Source of the DNA: Bordetella parapertussis
GTDB taxonomy: Bacteria; Pseudomonadota; Gammaproteobacteria; Burkholderiales; Burkholderiaceae_C
Length of the DNA: 9,434 nt
Assembly (NCBI GenBank): GCA_943328885.2
Contig: CALQBT020000071.1
Span: 1-9,434 of the forward strand
Direction of reading: 5' to 3'
Both the position numbers and the translations under genes were made by a program. How positions within the stretch are numbered: position 1 is the stretch's first letter; the number at the start of each line of letters is the position of its first letter. Positions 1 through 7,346 of this stretch are shown here, piece after piece. Under the pieces are notes generated by a model. It was not told the origin of the DNA. It did no database searches and worked only from the letters and a program-made list of their open reading frames with translations.

Positions 1-1234
1 CAACACCCCGACCACCGACTGGGCGCTGGGATACGACGGCATCAAGGACCCGATCAGCAAGCTGCAGATCACCACCTTGGACGCCAATATCGCGGCTTTT
101 GGCGCGGCCGCCTACTTTCCTTTCCTCGACCGGCGCCAGGGCATCGTCCATGTGATCGGGCCTGAGCAGGGCGCAACGCTGCCAGGCATGACTGTCGTCT
201 GTGGTGACAGCCACACCAGCACGCACGGCGCATTTGGTGCACTGGCCCACGGCATCGGTACCAGCGAGGTCGAGCATGTGATGGCCACCCAGACGCTGCT
301 GGCGAAGAAGGCCAAGAACCTGTTGGTCAAGGTCGAGGGCCAGTTGACCCGCGGCCTGACCGCCAAGGACATCGTGCTGGCGATCATCGGCAGGATAGGC
401 ACGGCGGGCGGTACCGGCTACACGATCGAGTTCGGCGGCTCGGCGATCCGCGCGCTGAGCATGGAGGGCCGGATGACGGTGTGCAACATGGCGATCGAGG
501 CTGGCGCTCGGGCCGGGTTGGTGGCGGTGGACGAGATCACGATCAACTATGTCAAGGGTCGGCCATTCGCGCCCAAGGGCATCGAGTTCGAGCATGCCGC
601 AGCGCTGTGGCGTGGCCTGCGCAGCGACGAGGGCGCGCATTTCGACCAGATTGTCGAGATCGATGCGACCCAGCTCAAGCCTCAGGTGACCTGGGGCACC
701 AGCCCCGAGATGGTGCTGGCCATCGACGAACGCGTGCCCGATCCCGACAAAGAACGCGACGACACCAAGCGCGCTGCGATCTAGCGCGCGCTGGTCTACA
801 TGGGGCTGGAGCCCAACAAGGCCATCGCCGACATCCGCATCGACAAGGTCTTCATCGGGTCTTGCACCAACAGCCGGATCGAGGACATGCGCGAGGCCGC
901 AGCGGTGGTGCGCCGCATCGGCGGTCGGGTCGCGAGCAGCGTGAAGCTCGCGATGGTGGTGCCAGGATCAGGACTGGTCAAGGCGCAGGCCGAGGCTGAA
1001 GGCCTTCACGAGATTTTCAGGGCCGCGGGCTTCGAGTGGCGCGAGCCAGGCTGCAGCATGTGCCTGGCGATGAACGCCGACCGGCTCGAGCCCGGCGAGC
1101 GCTGCGCCTCGACCAGCAACCGCAACTTCGAAGGCCGCCAGGGCGCAGGGGGTCGAACCCATCTGGTCAGCCCGGCGATGGCCGCAGCGGCTGCGTTGGC
1201 CGGTCATTTCGTCGACGTCCGCCGAATCGCCTGA
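1..1234 (+). pseudogene. leuC: 3-isopropylmalate dehydratase large subunit LeuC, 5'-partial, interrupted by an in-frame stop
   Basis: LeuC, with LeuD, isomerises 2-isopropylmalate to 3-isopropylmalate in cytosolic leucine synthesis and carries a 4Fe-4S cluster. Codons run in frame from base 2; compared with the usual length of about 470 residues, roughly 60 N-terminal residues lie before the window. The active-site segment [15 protein letters not shown] is at about 194-238. The reading frame is open for 260 codons, meets TAG at 782-784, then continues in the same frame for 149 codons with full LeuC similarity to TGA at 1232-1234. The second part holds GSCTNSR (cluster Cys codon 863-865) and GCSMCLAMN (Cys codons 1052-1054 and 1061-1063), so a protein ending at the TAG lacks all three expected cluster ligands. 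ATG 800 is a possible restart but has no clear ribosome-binding site. No frameshift or second lesion is visible. I infer a recent nonsense allele or a sequence error. Confidence 0.9.
782..784 (+). other. leuC: Premature in-frame TAG stop inside leuC
   Basis: The codons around it read [19 protein letters not shown]. From memory, LeuC homologues have a Glu here (for example KR..(I/M)ERAL.YMGL), so GAG to TAG is the simplest explanation. The frame is the same on both sides, which excludes a frameshift. TAG also ends leuB at 3241-3243, which argues that TAG is an ordinary stop in this genome and not a reassigned codon. Confidence 0.88.
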
Positions 1235-1248
1235 GAGATGATCCACAT

Positions 1249-1252
1249 GAGG
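1249..1252 (+). promoter_or_regulatory. Ribosome-binding site choosing the lipoprotein start
   Basis: GAGG lies 9 bases before ATG 1262 and overlaps the competing upstream ATGs at 1247 and 1253. It supports 1262 as the start. GAGAG at 1234-1238 could serve ATG 1247 instead, at a spacing of 8 bases, so a form five residues longer is not excluded. Confidence 0.5.
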
Positions 1253-1261
1253 ATGACCTCT

Positions 1262-1393
1262 ATGACACGCTTGACCATGATATTCGCCGTTGTGATCGCC
1301 AGCCTGGGCCTGTCGGCCTGCAACACCCTCAAAGGCGTGGGGCAGGACATACAGAAGGCCGGGCAGTCGATCGAGAACGCCACCAAAAAGTGA
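1262..1393 (+). CDS. Small entericidin A/B-type lipoprotein (43 aa)
   Basis: The product has a short N-terminus with one Arg (MTRLT), a hydrophobic stretch at residues 6-19, and the lipobox LSAC with the lipidated Cys at residue 20. The mature part, CNTLKGVGQDIQKAGQSIE, is the typical entericidin EcnA/EcnB pattern (CNT..G.G.D....G..I). It is therefore expected to be exported by Sec, lipidated and held in a membrane. Entericidins of E. coli are a small toxin/antidote lipoprotein pair; which role this single copy has, if either, cannot be read from the sequence. Four in-frame ATGs (1238, 1247, 1253, 1262) precede the hydrophobic core. I chose 1262 because GAGG at 1249-1252 sits 9 bases before it and because it gives a normal signal peptide. 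It lies between leuC and leuD, in the same frame as leuC, with 27 bases after the leuC stop and 44 before leuD, so it is probably co-transcribed. Confidence 0.85.
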   Translation: MTRLTMIFAVVIASLGLSACNTLKGVGQDIQKAGQSIENATKK

Positions 1394-1437
1394 AACCGCT
1401 GGCGCGGCACCCAGGGGTGACCTCGCAGGAGCCATGA

Positions 1438-2106
1438 ATGCAAGCCTTTACCGTACACAAGGGTCTGGTCGCGCCGATGGACCGTGCCAACGTCGACACC
1501 GACGCGATCATCCCCAAGCAGTTCCTGAAGTCGATCCAGCGCTCGGGTTTCGGCCCTAACCTGTTTGATGAATGGCGCTATCTCGACAAGGGCGAGCCGG
1601 GCCAACCTGAGGTGGTGCGCCGGCCCAACCCGGACTTCGTGCTGAACCAGCCGCGCTACCTCGCTGGGCCCTCTGGTAGCCCGGGCGCCTCGATACTGCT
1701 CGCGCGCAAGAATTTCGGCTGCGGTTCGAGCCGAGAGCATGCACCCTGGGCGCTTGAGCAGTACGGTTTTCGGGCGCTGATCGCACCGAGCTATGCCGAC
1801 ATCTTCTTCAACAACTGCTTCAAGAACGGCATCCTGCCGATCGTGCTGCCCGAGTCGGTGGTGTCGCAGTTGTTCGACGAAGTCTTCGGCTTTGTCGGCT
1901 ACCAGCTCACCATCGACCTGCCACGGCAAGTGGTGGTCAAGTCCGACGGCAGCGAGATCGCTTTCGAGGTCCAGGACTTCCGCAAGTACTGCCTGGTCAA
2001 CGGTTTCGACGACATCGGCCTGACGCTGCGCCATGCCGACAAGATCAAGGCCTTCGAGGCCGAGCGACTGGTCAGAATGCCTTGGCTCGACCAGCGCGTT
2101 CTCTGA
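1438..2106 (+). CDS. leuD: 3-isopropylmalate dehydratase small subunit LeuD
   Basis: LeuD is the swivelling small subunit that joins LeuC to form isopropylmalate isomerase in leucine synthesis. The 222-residue product is of normal length for the proteobacterial form. It starts [20 protein letters not shown], has the substrate-loop motif [12 protein letters not shown] near residues 20-31, and the family signature [15 protein letters not shown] from residue 92. AGGAG at 1427-1431 stands 6 bases before the ATG at 1438; the overlapping ATG at 1434 is out of frame. The gene is intact although its partner leuC is interrupted. Without LeuC it should have no isomerase activity, so its preservation suggests that the leuC lesion is recent, is not real, or is compensated by another leuC. 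Confidence 0.96.
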   Translation: MQAFTVHKGLVAPMDRANVDTDAIIPKQFLKSIQRSGFGPNLFDEWRYLDKGEPGQPEVVRRPNPDFVLNQPRYLAGPSGSPGASILLARKNFGCGSSREHAPWALEQYGFRALIAPSYADIFFNNCFKNGILPIVLPESVVSQLFDEVFGFVGYQLTIDLPRQVVVKSDGSEIAFEVQDFRKYCLVNGFDDIGLTLRHADKIKAFEAERLVRMPWLDQRVL

Positions 2107-2118
2107 ACCCCTCCCATT

Positions 2119-2124
2119 CAAGGA
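2119..2124 (+). promoter_or_regulatory. leuB: Ribosome-binding site setting the leuB start
   Basis: CAAGGA ends 9 bases before ATG 2134. An in-frame TTG at 2125 would add only three residues and lies directly against this site, with no room for ribosome binding. ATG 2134 also gives the usual family N-terminus [12 protein letters not shown]. Confidence 0.7.
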
Positions 2125-2133
2125 TTGACTGAC

Positions 2134-3243
2134 ATGAAGATTGCCATCCTGCCCGGTGACGGTATCGGCACCGAGATCGTTGCCGAGGCTGTCAAGGTGC
2201 TGGCGGTGCTGGACCTGGGCTTCGAGACCGAGACCGCGCTGGTCGGCGGTGCGGCCTACGAGGCCCATGGCCACCCCTTGCCTGAATCGACGCTGAACCT
2301 GGCCAAGGCCGCCGACGCGGTGCTGTTCGGTGCGGTCGGCGACTGGAAGTACGACAAGCTCGACCGGCCGCTGCGGCCCGAGCAGGCGATCCTGGGCTTG
2401 CGCAAGCACCTGGGCCTGTTCGCCAATTTCCGCCCCGCGATCTGCTACCCGCAACTCACCCAGGCCTCGTCGCTCAAGCCCGAACTGGTGGCTGGCCTGG
2501 ACATCCTGATCATCCGTGAGCTGACCGGCGACATCTACTTTGGCCAACCGCGCGGACGACGCGTCGCGGTCGATGGCCATTTTCCCGGGGCCGAAGAAGC
2601 TTTCGACACGATGCGCTACAGCCGACCCGAGATCGAGCGCATCGCCCATGTTGCGTTCCAGGCTGCGCGCCGGCGCTCGGGCGGTGTCGGCGGCAAGGTC
2701 ACCTCGGTCGACAAAGCCAATGTGCTCGAGACCTTCCAGTTCTGGAAGGACGTGGTCACCGAGGTTCATGCCCAGTACCCCGACGTCGCGCTCGACCACA
2801 TGTATGTCGACAACGCCGCGATGCAACTGGTCAAGGCGCCCAAGGCCTTCGACGTGGTGGTCACTGGCAACATGTTCGGCGACATCTTGTCGGACGCCGC
2901 GGCGATGCTGACCGGCTCGATCGGCATGCTGCCTTCGGCATCGCTCGACAAGCAAAACAAGGGCTTGTACGAGCCCAGCCACGGCAGTGCGCCTGACATC
3001 GCCGGCAAGGGCGTGGCCAACCCGCTCGCTACAATTCTGTCGGTCGCGATGATGCTGCGCTATACCCTCAACCAGCCTGAAGCTGCCGCACGGATCGAGT
3101 CCGCAGTCAGCGCAGTGCTGTCGGCTGGTTTGCGCACCGGCGATATCTGGTCCGAAGGCACGCAGCGGGTGGGTACGCGTGAGATGGGTGACGCGGTCGT
3201 CGCCGCGCTGTCGGGCAAAACCACGTTGATGACCAAGCGCTAG
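2134..3243 (+). CDS. leuB: 3-isopropylmalate dehydrogenase LeuB
   Basis: LeuB oxidises and decarboxylates 3-isopropylmalate with NAD+ and a divalent metal, giving 2-ketoisocaproate, the precursor of leucine. The 369-residue product is slightly longer than most (about 355-360). Visible family features are GDGIG at the N-terminus, [14 protein letters not shown] with the substrate arginines, [14 protein letters not shown] with Tyr135, TSVDKANV with Lys194, YVDNAAMQL with Asp226, GDILSD with Asp250 and Asp254, and [15 protein letters not shown] from residue 283. Two oddities: a short Gly-rich addition before KVTSVDK (about residues 180-187), and Ala255 where LeuB normally has Glu right after Asp254. 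All presumed catalytic and metal residues remain, so I expect an active enzyme. It follows leuD by 27 bases and is probably in the same transcript. The stop is TAG. Confidence 0.96.
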   Translation: MKIAILPGDGIGTEIVAEAVKVLAVLDLGFETETALVGGAAYEAHGHPLPESTLNLAKAADAVLFGAVGDWKYDKLDRPLRPEQAILGLRKHLGLFANFRPAICYPQLTQASSLKPELVAGLDILIIRELTGDIYFGQPRGRRVAVDGHFPGAEEAFDTMRYSRPEIERIAHVAFQAARRRSGGVGGKVTSVDKANVLETFQFWKDVVTEVHAQYPDVALDHMYVDNAAMQLVKAPKAFDVVVTGNMFGDILSDAAAMLTGSIGMLPSASLDKQNKGLYEPSHGSAPDIAGKGVANPLATILSVAMMLRYTLNQPEAAARIESAVSAVLSAGLRTGDIWSEGTQRVGTREMGDAVVAALSGKTTLMTKR

Positions 3244-3267
3244 CCAGCGCCGGATCGTCTCGCCCCA

Positions 3268-3307
3268 CTGGACCCCGGCGAAACGAGCCGGGCAAGCTGG
3301 GGTCCGG
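3268..3307 (+). repeat. Imperfect GC-rich palindrome between leuB and asd
   Basis: GGACCCC (3270-3276) pairs with GGGGTCC (3299-3305), extended by a T-G wobble and a C-G pair to 3268 and 3307. CCCGGC (3274-3279) can instead pair with GCCGGG (3287-3292) around the loop GAAACGA, so outer and inner hairpins partly compete. No T-run follows, so a classical terminator is unlikely. It ends 13 bases before the asd ribosome-binding site. The make-up resembles short dispersed palindromes found between genes in many proteobacteria, but copy number cannot be seen here. Confidence 0.55.
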
Positions 3308-3333
3308 AGATGAAGAAACCAAGGTGAACTGAC

Positions 3334-4503
3334 ATGGCAATCGCCAAAAACCCCCTCGTCGGCCTGGTCGGCTGGCGCGGCATGGTCGGCTCGGTCCTGA
3401 TGGACCGGATGCAGGCCGAAGCGGATTTCTCGCTGATCGAGCCGCTGTTTTTCTCGACCAGCGATGCCGGTGGCGCAGCGCCCAGCCAGGCCAAGCATGA
3501 GACCCGGTTGCAGGATGCGTTCGACATCGCCGCGCTCAAGCGCTGCGACATCATCCTCACCGCCCAGGGCGGCGACTACACCAGCGAGGTCTTCCCCAGG
3601 TTGCGCGCGGCGGGCTGGACTGGCCACTGGATCGACGCGGCATCGACGCTGCGCATGGCCGACGATGCGGTGATCGTGCTCGACCCGGTCAACCTGCCCG
3701 TGATCCAGGATTCGTTGGTCCGGGGTGGGCGCAACTGGATCGGCGGCAACTGCACTGTCAGTTGCATGCTGATGGGCGTGGGCGCACTTTACAAGGCCGG
3801 CTTGGTCGAGTGGATGAGCACACAGACCTACCAAGCGGCCTCGGGCGGTGGCGCCCAGCACATGCGCGAGTTGCTGACGCAGTACGGCACGCTCAACGCC
3901 GCGGTGCGCGACCTGCTGGACGACCCCAAGAGCGCGATCCTCGAGATCGACCGCCGGGTGATTGCCACCCAACGCGCGCTGTCGGCGGCCGAGACCGCCA
4001 ACTTCGGCGTGCCGCTGGGCGGCTCGCTGATCCCTTGGATCGACAAGGACTTGGGTATCGGCAAGAGCCGGGACGAGCCCGGCTGGGGCCTGTCCAAGGA
4101 AGAGTGGAAGGGCATGGCCGAGACCAACAAGATCCTCGGGCAAGGCGAGGGCTTCGGCTCAGCGGCCGTGCCAGTGGACGGTTTCTGCGTGCGGGTCGGT
4201 GCGATGCGCTGCCACAGCCAGGCCTTGACCTTCAAGCTCAAGCGCGATGTGCCGCTGGCCGATATCGAAGCCATGATTGCTGCCGACAACGCCTGGGTGA
4301 AGCTGGTACCCAACAACCGTGAGGCGACCCTGCGTGATCTCACGCCGGTGGCTGTGTCGGGCACGATGACGATTCCGGTCGGACGCGTGCGCAAACTGGC
4401 CATGGGTTCGGAGTACCTTGGCGCGTTCACGATCGGCGATCAATTGCTGTGGGGTGCGGCCGAGCCCTTGCGCCGAATGCTGCGAATCCTGATCGAAGCC
4501 TGA
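3334..4503 (+). CDS. asd: Aspartate-semialdehyde dehydrogenase Asd
   Basis: Asd reduces aspartyl phosphate with NADPH to aspartate semialdehyde, the branch point to lysine, diaminopimelate, threonine and methionine, in the cytosol. The 389-residue product belongs to the longer gamma/beta-proteobacterial type. It shows the Rossmann motif [17 protein letters not shown] (residues 10-26), the catalytic Cys140 in [25 protein letters not shown] in the dimerisation domain, and the catalytic His294 in VGAMRCHSQ. It is about 20 residues longer than E. coli Asd, and the extra length lies mainly between the catalytic Cys and His. AAGGTGA at 3321-3327 is 6 bases before the ATG. It follows leuB by 90 bases that contain a palindrome. 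The leuB-asd order recurs in Burkholderiales. Diaminopimelate is needed for the cell wall, so the gene is probably essential. Confidence 0.97.
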   Translation: MAIAKNPLVGLVGWRGMVGSVLMDRMQAEADFSLIEPLFFSTSDAGGAAPSQAKHETRLQDAFDIAALKRCDIILTAQGGDYTSEVFPRLRAAGWTGHWIDAASTLRMADDAVIVLDPVNLPVIQDSLVRGGRNWIGGNCTVSCMLMGVGALYKAGLVEWMSTQTYQAASGGGAQHMRELLTQYGTLNAAVRDLLDDPKSAILEIDRRVIATQRALSAAETANFGVPLGGSLIPWIDKDLGIGKSRDEPGWGLSKEEWKGMAETNKILGQGEGFGSAAVPVDGFCVRVGAMRCHSQALTFKLKRDVPLADIEAMIAADNAWVKLVPNNREATLRDLTPVAVSGTMTIPVGRVRKLAMGSEYLGAFTIGDQLLWGAAEPLRRMLRILIEA

Positions 4504-4510
4504 GGTGGGC

Positions 4511-4532
4511 GCCCGAATGTGCTCGCTCGGGC
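4511..4532 (+). terminator. Weak stem-loop just after asd, possible terminator
   Basis: A perfect 6-bp stem, GCCCGA/TCGGGC, closes a 10-base loop and lies directly after the asd stop. The following bases TTCGTTGG are not a proper T-tract, so efficient intrinsic termination is doubtful. Confidence 0.25.
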
Positions 4533-4666
4533 TTCGTTGGCTAAATGGTGCTGGCGTGCCAGGCTTGCCCCCCTCAGTCGGGGGTCGATGCCGATTGTCG
4601 GGTCTTGCCATGGCACTATCGGCCTGAATTCCAGGCGCTTGCGATCGCCTGACCCAGGCCTTACCC

Positions 4667-4695
4667 AGGTCAGCGAGGTCGGCCAGGTCAGGTCA
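4667..4695 (+). repeat. Cluster of AGGTC(A) direct repeats
   Basis: AGGTC occurs at 4667, 4676, 4685 and 4690, three of the four times followed by A, with steps of 9, 9 and 5 bases. An inverted copy, TGACC, lies at 4650-4654. This may be a protein-binding cluster in the fimV upstream region, or small local duplication. Confidence 0.4.
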
Positions 4696-4837
4696 AGGCT
4701 TGGGTTATCTGTGTGCCGCCGGGTGGTGGGGGGATTAGGGAGATCATCGGCAAGCGGTCGTGCCATCTTGGTCAGGGCTTCACGGCGAGGTCGTGTCGGC
4801 TGTCTTGGCATCAGGCTTGTTGCGGTATTGCTGCTGT

Positions 4838-4841
4838 GGAG
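4838..4841 (+). promoter_or_regulatory. fimV: Ribosome-binding site supporting the fimV TTG start
   Basis: GGAG lies 5 bases before TTG 4847. The signal peptide begins directly after that TTG. No ATG or GTG in the frame between 4763 and the signal peptide gives a sensible N-terminus. Confidence 0.6.
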
Positions 4842-4846
4842 ACGCT

Positions 4847-7270
4847 TTGAAAAACCGCTTCTTGCTCGCCTCACGAAACGCCCTGGCCTCGGCCGTGCTT
4901 GCGGCCTTGGGTACTGCGGCTTTCGACGCCCAGGCGCTGGGCTTGGGCAGGCTCAACGTGCAGTCGGCGCTGGGTGAAGGCCTGCGCGCCGAGATCGACA
5001 TCATCAGCCTGTCTGCCGAGGAATCCGCCTCGCTGGCGGTGCGCATCGCTTCGCCCGAGACTTACCGCAGCGCCGGGGTCGATTACAACGCGGTGCTGGC
5101 TGGCACCCAGGCCCTGGTGGTGCGCGGGCCCGATGGCCGTGTCTTGCTGCGCCTGAGCAGCGACCGTGCGGTGCAGGAACCCTTCATCGACCTCATTCTC
5201 GAACTGAACTGGAGCGCCGGTCGATTGGTTCGCGAGTTCACGTTGCTGTTCGATCCTCCGGGCAACCGCGCCGCAGCGGCCGCGCCTGTGGCGCCGATGA
5301 TCAGCACCGCCCCCCTGCCCGCGGCTTCGGCCGCCGCCATCAGGCCGGCGCCCAGGACGGTCGCTACAACAGACGCGGTCGCGCCAGCAGCGCTTTCCGC
5401 CGCCTTGGGGGCCTCGGCCGGGGTCGCCGTGCCCAAGCTGGCAGCGCCAGCCGCGTCCAAGGCGGTGGCGCCGCCCGCTGCGCTGTCGACGCAGCGCTAT
5501 TCGGTACGGCCCGGCGACACGCTGTACGGTGTGGCCGGTCGAACCCAGGCCGCGGGCGTGTCGCTCGACCAGATGCTGGTTGGCTTGTACCGTGCCAACC
5601 CGCAGGCCTTCATCGAGCACAACGTCAACCGCTTGCGTGCCGGGGCGGTGCTGTCTGTGCCGTCGGCCGATGAGGTGGCTGATGTCAGCAGCGCTGACCT
5701 GCAGCGACTGATCCGCGCGCAAAGCGTCGATTTCGGCGCCTACCGCGGACGACTTGCCCAAGTGGCGCCGCAGGCGCAGGCCCAGGAGCCCGGCCGCCAG
5801 GCCCAGGGCAAGCTGCAGGCGGCGGTCGATGACCGCAAGCAGTCGAACGCGGCCTCGCCCGACAAACTCAAGCTCAGCGGTGGGGCGGCTTCGGCGCCTG
5901 AAGCCCAGATGGCCCAGGCTGCCGAGCGCCAGGACAACGCCACCCGCTTGGCCGAGCTGTCGCGCAATGTCGAGGCACTGAAGAAGCTCCAGCAAGGTGC
6001 CGTGGCTGAACAAGGCTTGCCGGCGGCGGCATCGGCAGCGGCGCAGGCCTCCGGCCCCGCCAGTGCAGCGGTCTTGGCGCAGCCGGTGGCGGTCGCGAGC
6101 AAGCCTGTGCTCAAACCGGTGGCTGCGCCCGAAGCTGGCTTGATCGACAGTTTAAGCACCCAAGCCTGGCTGCTGCCGGGTGCCGGCCTGTTGGCCTTGG
6201 TGCTGGCGGGTCTGGGCGCTTGGCGGCTGCGCGGGCGGTTCGGCAAGACGGCTGGCGAGACCTCGTTTCTAGAAAGTCGCCTGCAGCCCGATTCGTTCTT
6301 CGGTGCCAGTGGCGGCCAGCAGATCGACACCCGCGACGCGACGCGTGCGAGCACGATGGGCTATTCGCTGAGTCAGATCGATGCCATCGGTGATGTCGAT
6401 CCGGTGGCCGAGGCCGATGTCTACCTCGCCTACGGCAGGGATTTGCAGGCCGAGGAAATCCTCAAGGAGGCGCTGCGCAGCACGCCAGACCGGACGGCGA
6501 TTCACACCAAGCTGCTCGAGGTGTATGCCAAGCGCCGTGACAGCAAGGGTTTCGAAGCGCTGGCGACCCAGTTGCACGCGCTGAGCAAGGGCACCGGCGA
6601 GGACTGGGCAGCAGCCCAGTCCATGGGGCATCAACTCGACCCCAACAACCCGCTCTACCAGCCCGGCGGCGGTCCGCAGGGCCGACCGGGTGGTGGCTTG
6701 CGAGGGGGCAGCGAGCCCGTGGATGCGACCGAGCAAGGGCACGCGGACTTTTCACAGACCACGCTGCAGGCCGAAGATTCTCGCCTGCCACAGATCGTCG
6801 GCGACGGTCTCGATCTGGACCTCGGCCAGATCGATAAAGACCGGTCCGCAGCGTCGCCTCAGGGCTCCGACACGCGGCGACCGATCGATCCGGGGCTGGA
6901 TTTCGAGTACGAAGCCTCCCCTGCGCGGCCTGCTGACGCGGGTCCTGCTGGCGTTGCCGAACTCGACCTCGACGCCTTGTCCCTCGACGAGGGCGACACC
7001 TTGCAAGCCGCGCTGGGCGACGCCGGCGATACCTTGCTTGATTTCGGTGAGTTCCTGGTCTCCGAGCCTGGCGAGTTGGCCGACGATGTCGCGGCCGACC
7101 TCGACGAATTGGCGGCTGGCGACCCCTTGCAGCGCAAATTGGAACTGGCTGAGGAGTTCCGCCAGATCGGCGACCTCGAAGGTGCCCGCGACCTGCTCGA
7201 GGAGTTGCTGGTCAAAGCCAGCGGCAGCCTGCGCAGCCAGGCACAGGCGATGCTCGATGCGCTGGGCTGA
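4847..7270 (+). CDS. fimV: FimV-family LysM-containing polar/pilus assembly protein
   Basis: FimV/HubP proteins bind peptidoglycan, sit in the inner membrane and organise the cell pole; in Pseudomonas FimV is needed for type IV pilus twitching motility. From TTG 4847 the product has 807 residues. Order of parts: signal peptide 1-30 (KNR start, hydrophobic core, likely cut after AQA before LGLG); FimV N-terminal domain about 31-141 (GLGRLNVQSALGEGLRAEI and EPFIDLILELNWSAGRLVRE); Ala/Pro-rich linker; LysM domain about 216-272 (RYSVRPGDTLYGVA, LSVPSADEV); short predicted coiled coil about 360-385; one membrane segment about 442-460; TPR-like region from about 518 (DPVAEADVYLAYGRDLQAEEIL); Gly-rich linker about 605-622; acidic stretch; C-terminal FimV helix-turn-helix repeat from 759 (DPLQRKLELAEEFRQIGDLEGARDLLEELL). 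All family parts are present. A start at ATG 4760 would place 29 Cys- and Gly-containing residues before the signal peptide and is unlikely. Confidence 0.92.
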   Translation: MKNRFLLASRNALASAVLAALGTAAFDAQALGLGRLNVQSALGEGLRAEIDIISLSAEESASLAVRIASPETYRSAGVDYNAVLAGTQALVVRGPDGRVLLRLSSDRAVQEPFIDLILELNWSAGRLVREFTLLFDPPGNRAAAAAPVAPMISTAPLPAASAAAIRPAPRTVATTDAVAPAALSAALGASAGVAVPKLAAPAASKAVAPPAALSTQRYSVRPGDTLYGVAGRTQAAGVSLDQMLVGLYRANPQAFIEHNVNRLRAGAVLSVPSADEVADVSSADLQRLIRAQSVDFGAYRGRLAQVAPQAQAQEPGRQAQGKLQAAVDDRKQSNAASPDKLKLSGGAASAPEAQMAQAAERQDNATRLAELSRNVEALKKLQQGAVAEQGLPAAASAAAQASGPASAAVLAQPVAVASKPVLKPVAAPEAGLIDSLSTQAWLLPGAGLLALVLAGLGAWRLRGRFGKTAGETSFLESRLQPDSFFGASGGQQIDTRDATRASTMGYSLSQIDAIGDVDPVAEADVYLAYGRDLQAEEILKEALRSTPDRTAIHTKLLEVYAKRRDSKGFEALATQLHALSKGTGEDWAAAQSMGHQLDPNNPLYQPGGGPQGRPGGGLRGGSEPVDATEQGHADFSQTTLQAEDSRLPQIVGDGLDLDLGQIDKDRSAASPQGSDTRRPIDPGLDFEYEASPARPADAGPAGVAELDLDALSLDEGDTLQAALGDAGDTLLDFGEFLVSEPGELADDVAADLDELAAGDPLQRKLELAEEFRQIGDLEGARDLLEELLVKASGSLRSQAQAMLDALG

Positions 7271-7281
7271 GTGAGCAGCCC

Positions 7282-7298
7282 TCCGGCGCCGCGCCGGA
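7282..7298 (+). terminator. Perfect stem-loop after fimV, possible terminator
   Basis: TCCGGCG (7282-7288) and CGCCGGA (7292-7298) form a perfect 7-bp stem with the 3-base loop CCG, starting 11 bases after the fimV stop. No T-tract follows, so it may instead protect the mRNA end or only pause transcription. Confidence 0.35.
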
Positions 7299-7320
7299 AC
7301 TGGGGCGGGCAAGGCCGCTC

Positions 7321-7326
7321 GATAAT
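7321..7326 (+). promoter_or_regulatory. Possible -10 element upstream of truA
   Basis: GATAAT matches the sigma-70 -10 consensus at five of six positions and stands 20 bases before the truA ATG, just after the fimV stem-loop. No good -35 is seen at the right distance (about 7298-7303 reads AACTGG). If used, it would drive truA-trpF-trpB from a very short leader. Confidence 0.3.
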
Positions 7327-7346
7327 CGTGGTTTGACTTCCAAGCC

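Larger units (their letters stand above)
4504..4846 (+). other. Non-coding gap between asd and fimV
   Basis: I see no convincing gene in these 343 bases. A weak hairpin, GCCCGA (4511-4516) with TCGGGC (4527-4532), starts 8 bases after the asd stop. A second, CCCCC (4569-4573) with GGGGG (4580-4584), follows. Neither has a T-run. Four AGGTC direct repeats lie at 4667-4695. TTGGCA (4805-4810) and TATTGC (4826-4831) are 15 bases apart and form only a poor sigma-70-like pair. The gap most likely holds the fimV promoter and leader, but I cannot place it. Confidence 0.5.

Noticed and set aside
782..784. TAG as a reassigned sense codon or pyrrolysine site
   Set aside because: leuB ends with TAG at 3241-3243 at the expected end of the protein, Glu rather than an unusual residue is expected at 782, and no other in-frame TAG occurs in the genes here.
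800..1234. An independent 144-codon gene starting at ATG 800
   Set aside because: Its whole length matches the C-terminal part of LeuC in the same frame, and no clear ribosome-binding site precedes ATG 800. It is treated as part of the interrupted leuC.
2125..2133. TTG 2125 as the leuB start
   Set aside because: It adds only MTD before the standard N-terminus and abuts the ribosome-binding site; ATG 2134 is better placed.
1204..4143. A 979-codon open frame on the minus strand
   Set aside because: It lies opposite the end of leuC, the lipoprotein gene, leuD, leuB and most of asd. Its translation is rich in Arg, Gln, His and Asp with no recognisable motif. Long antisense frames of this kind arise from GC-rich codon bias in genes on the other strand.
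4519..4977. A 152-codon plus-strand frame in the asd-fimV gap
   Set aside because: It runs into fimV in a different frame, is rich in Arg, Gly and Leu without a recognisable motif, and lacks a convincing ribosome-binding site.
4871..6013. A 380-codon open frame on the minus strand opposite fimV
   Set aside because: It is a shadow of the Ala-rich fimV coding sequence; there is no recognisable domain and no credible start signal.
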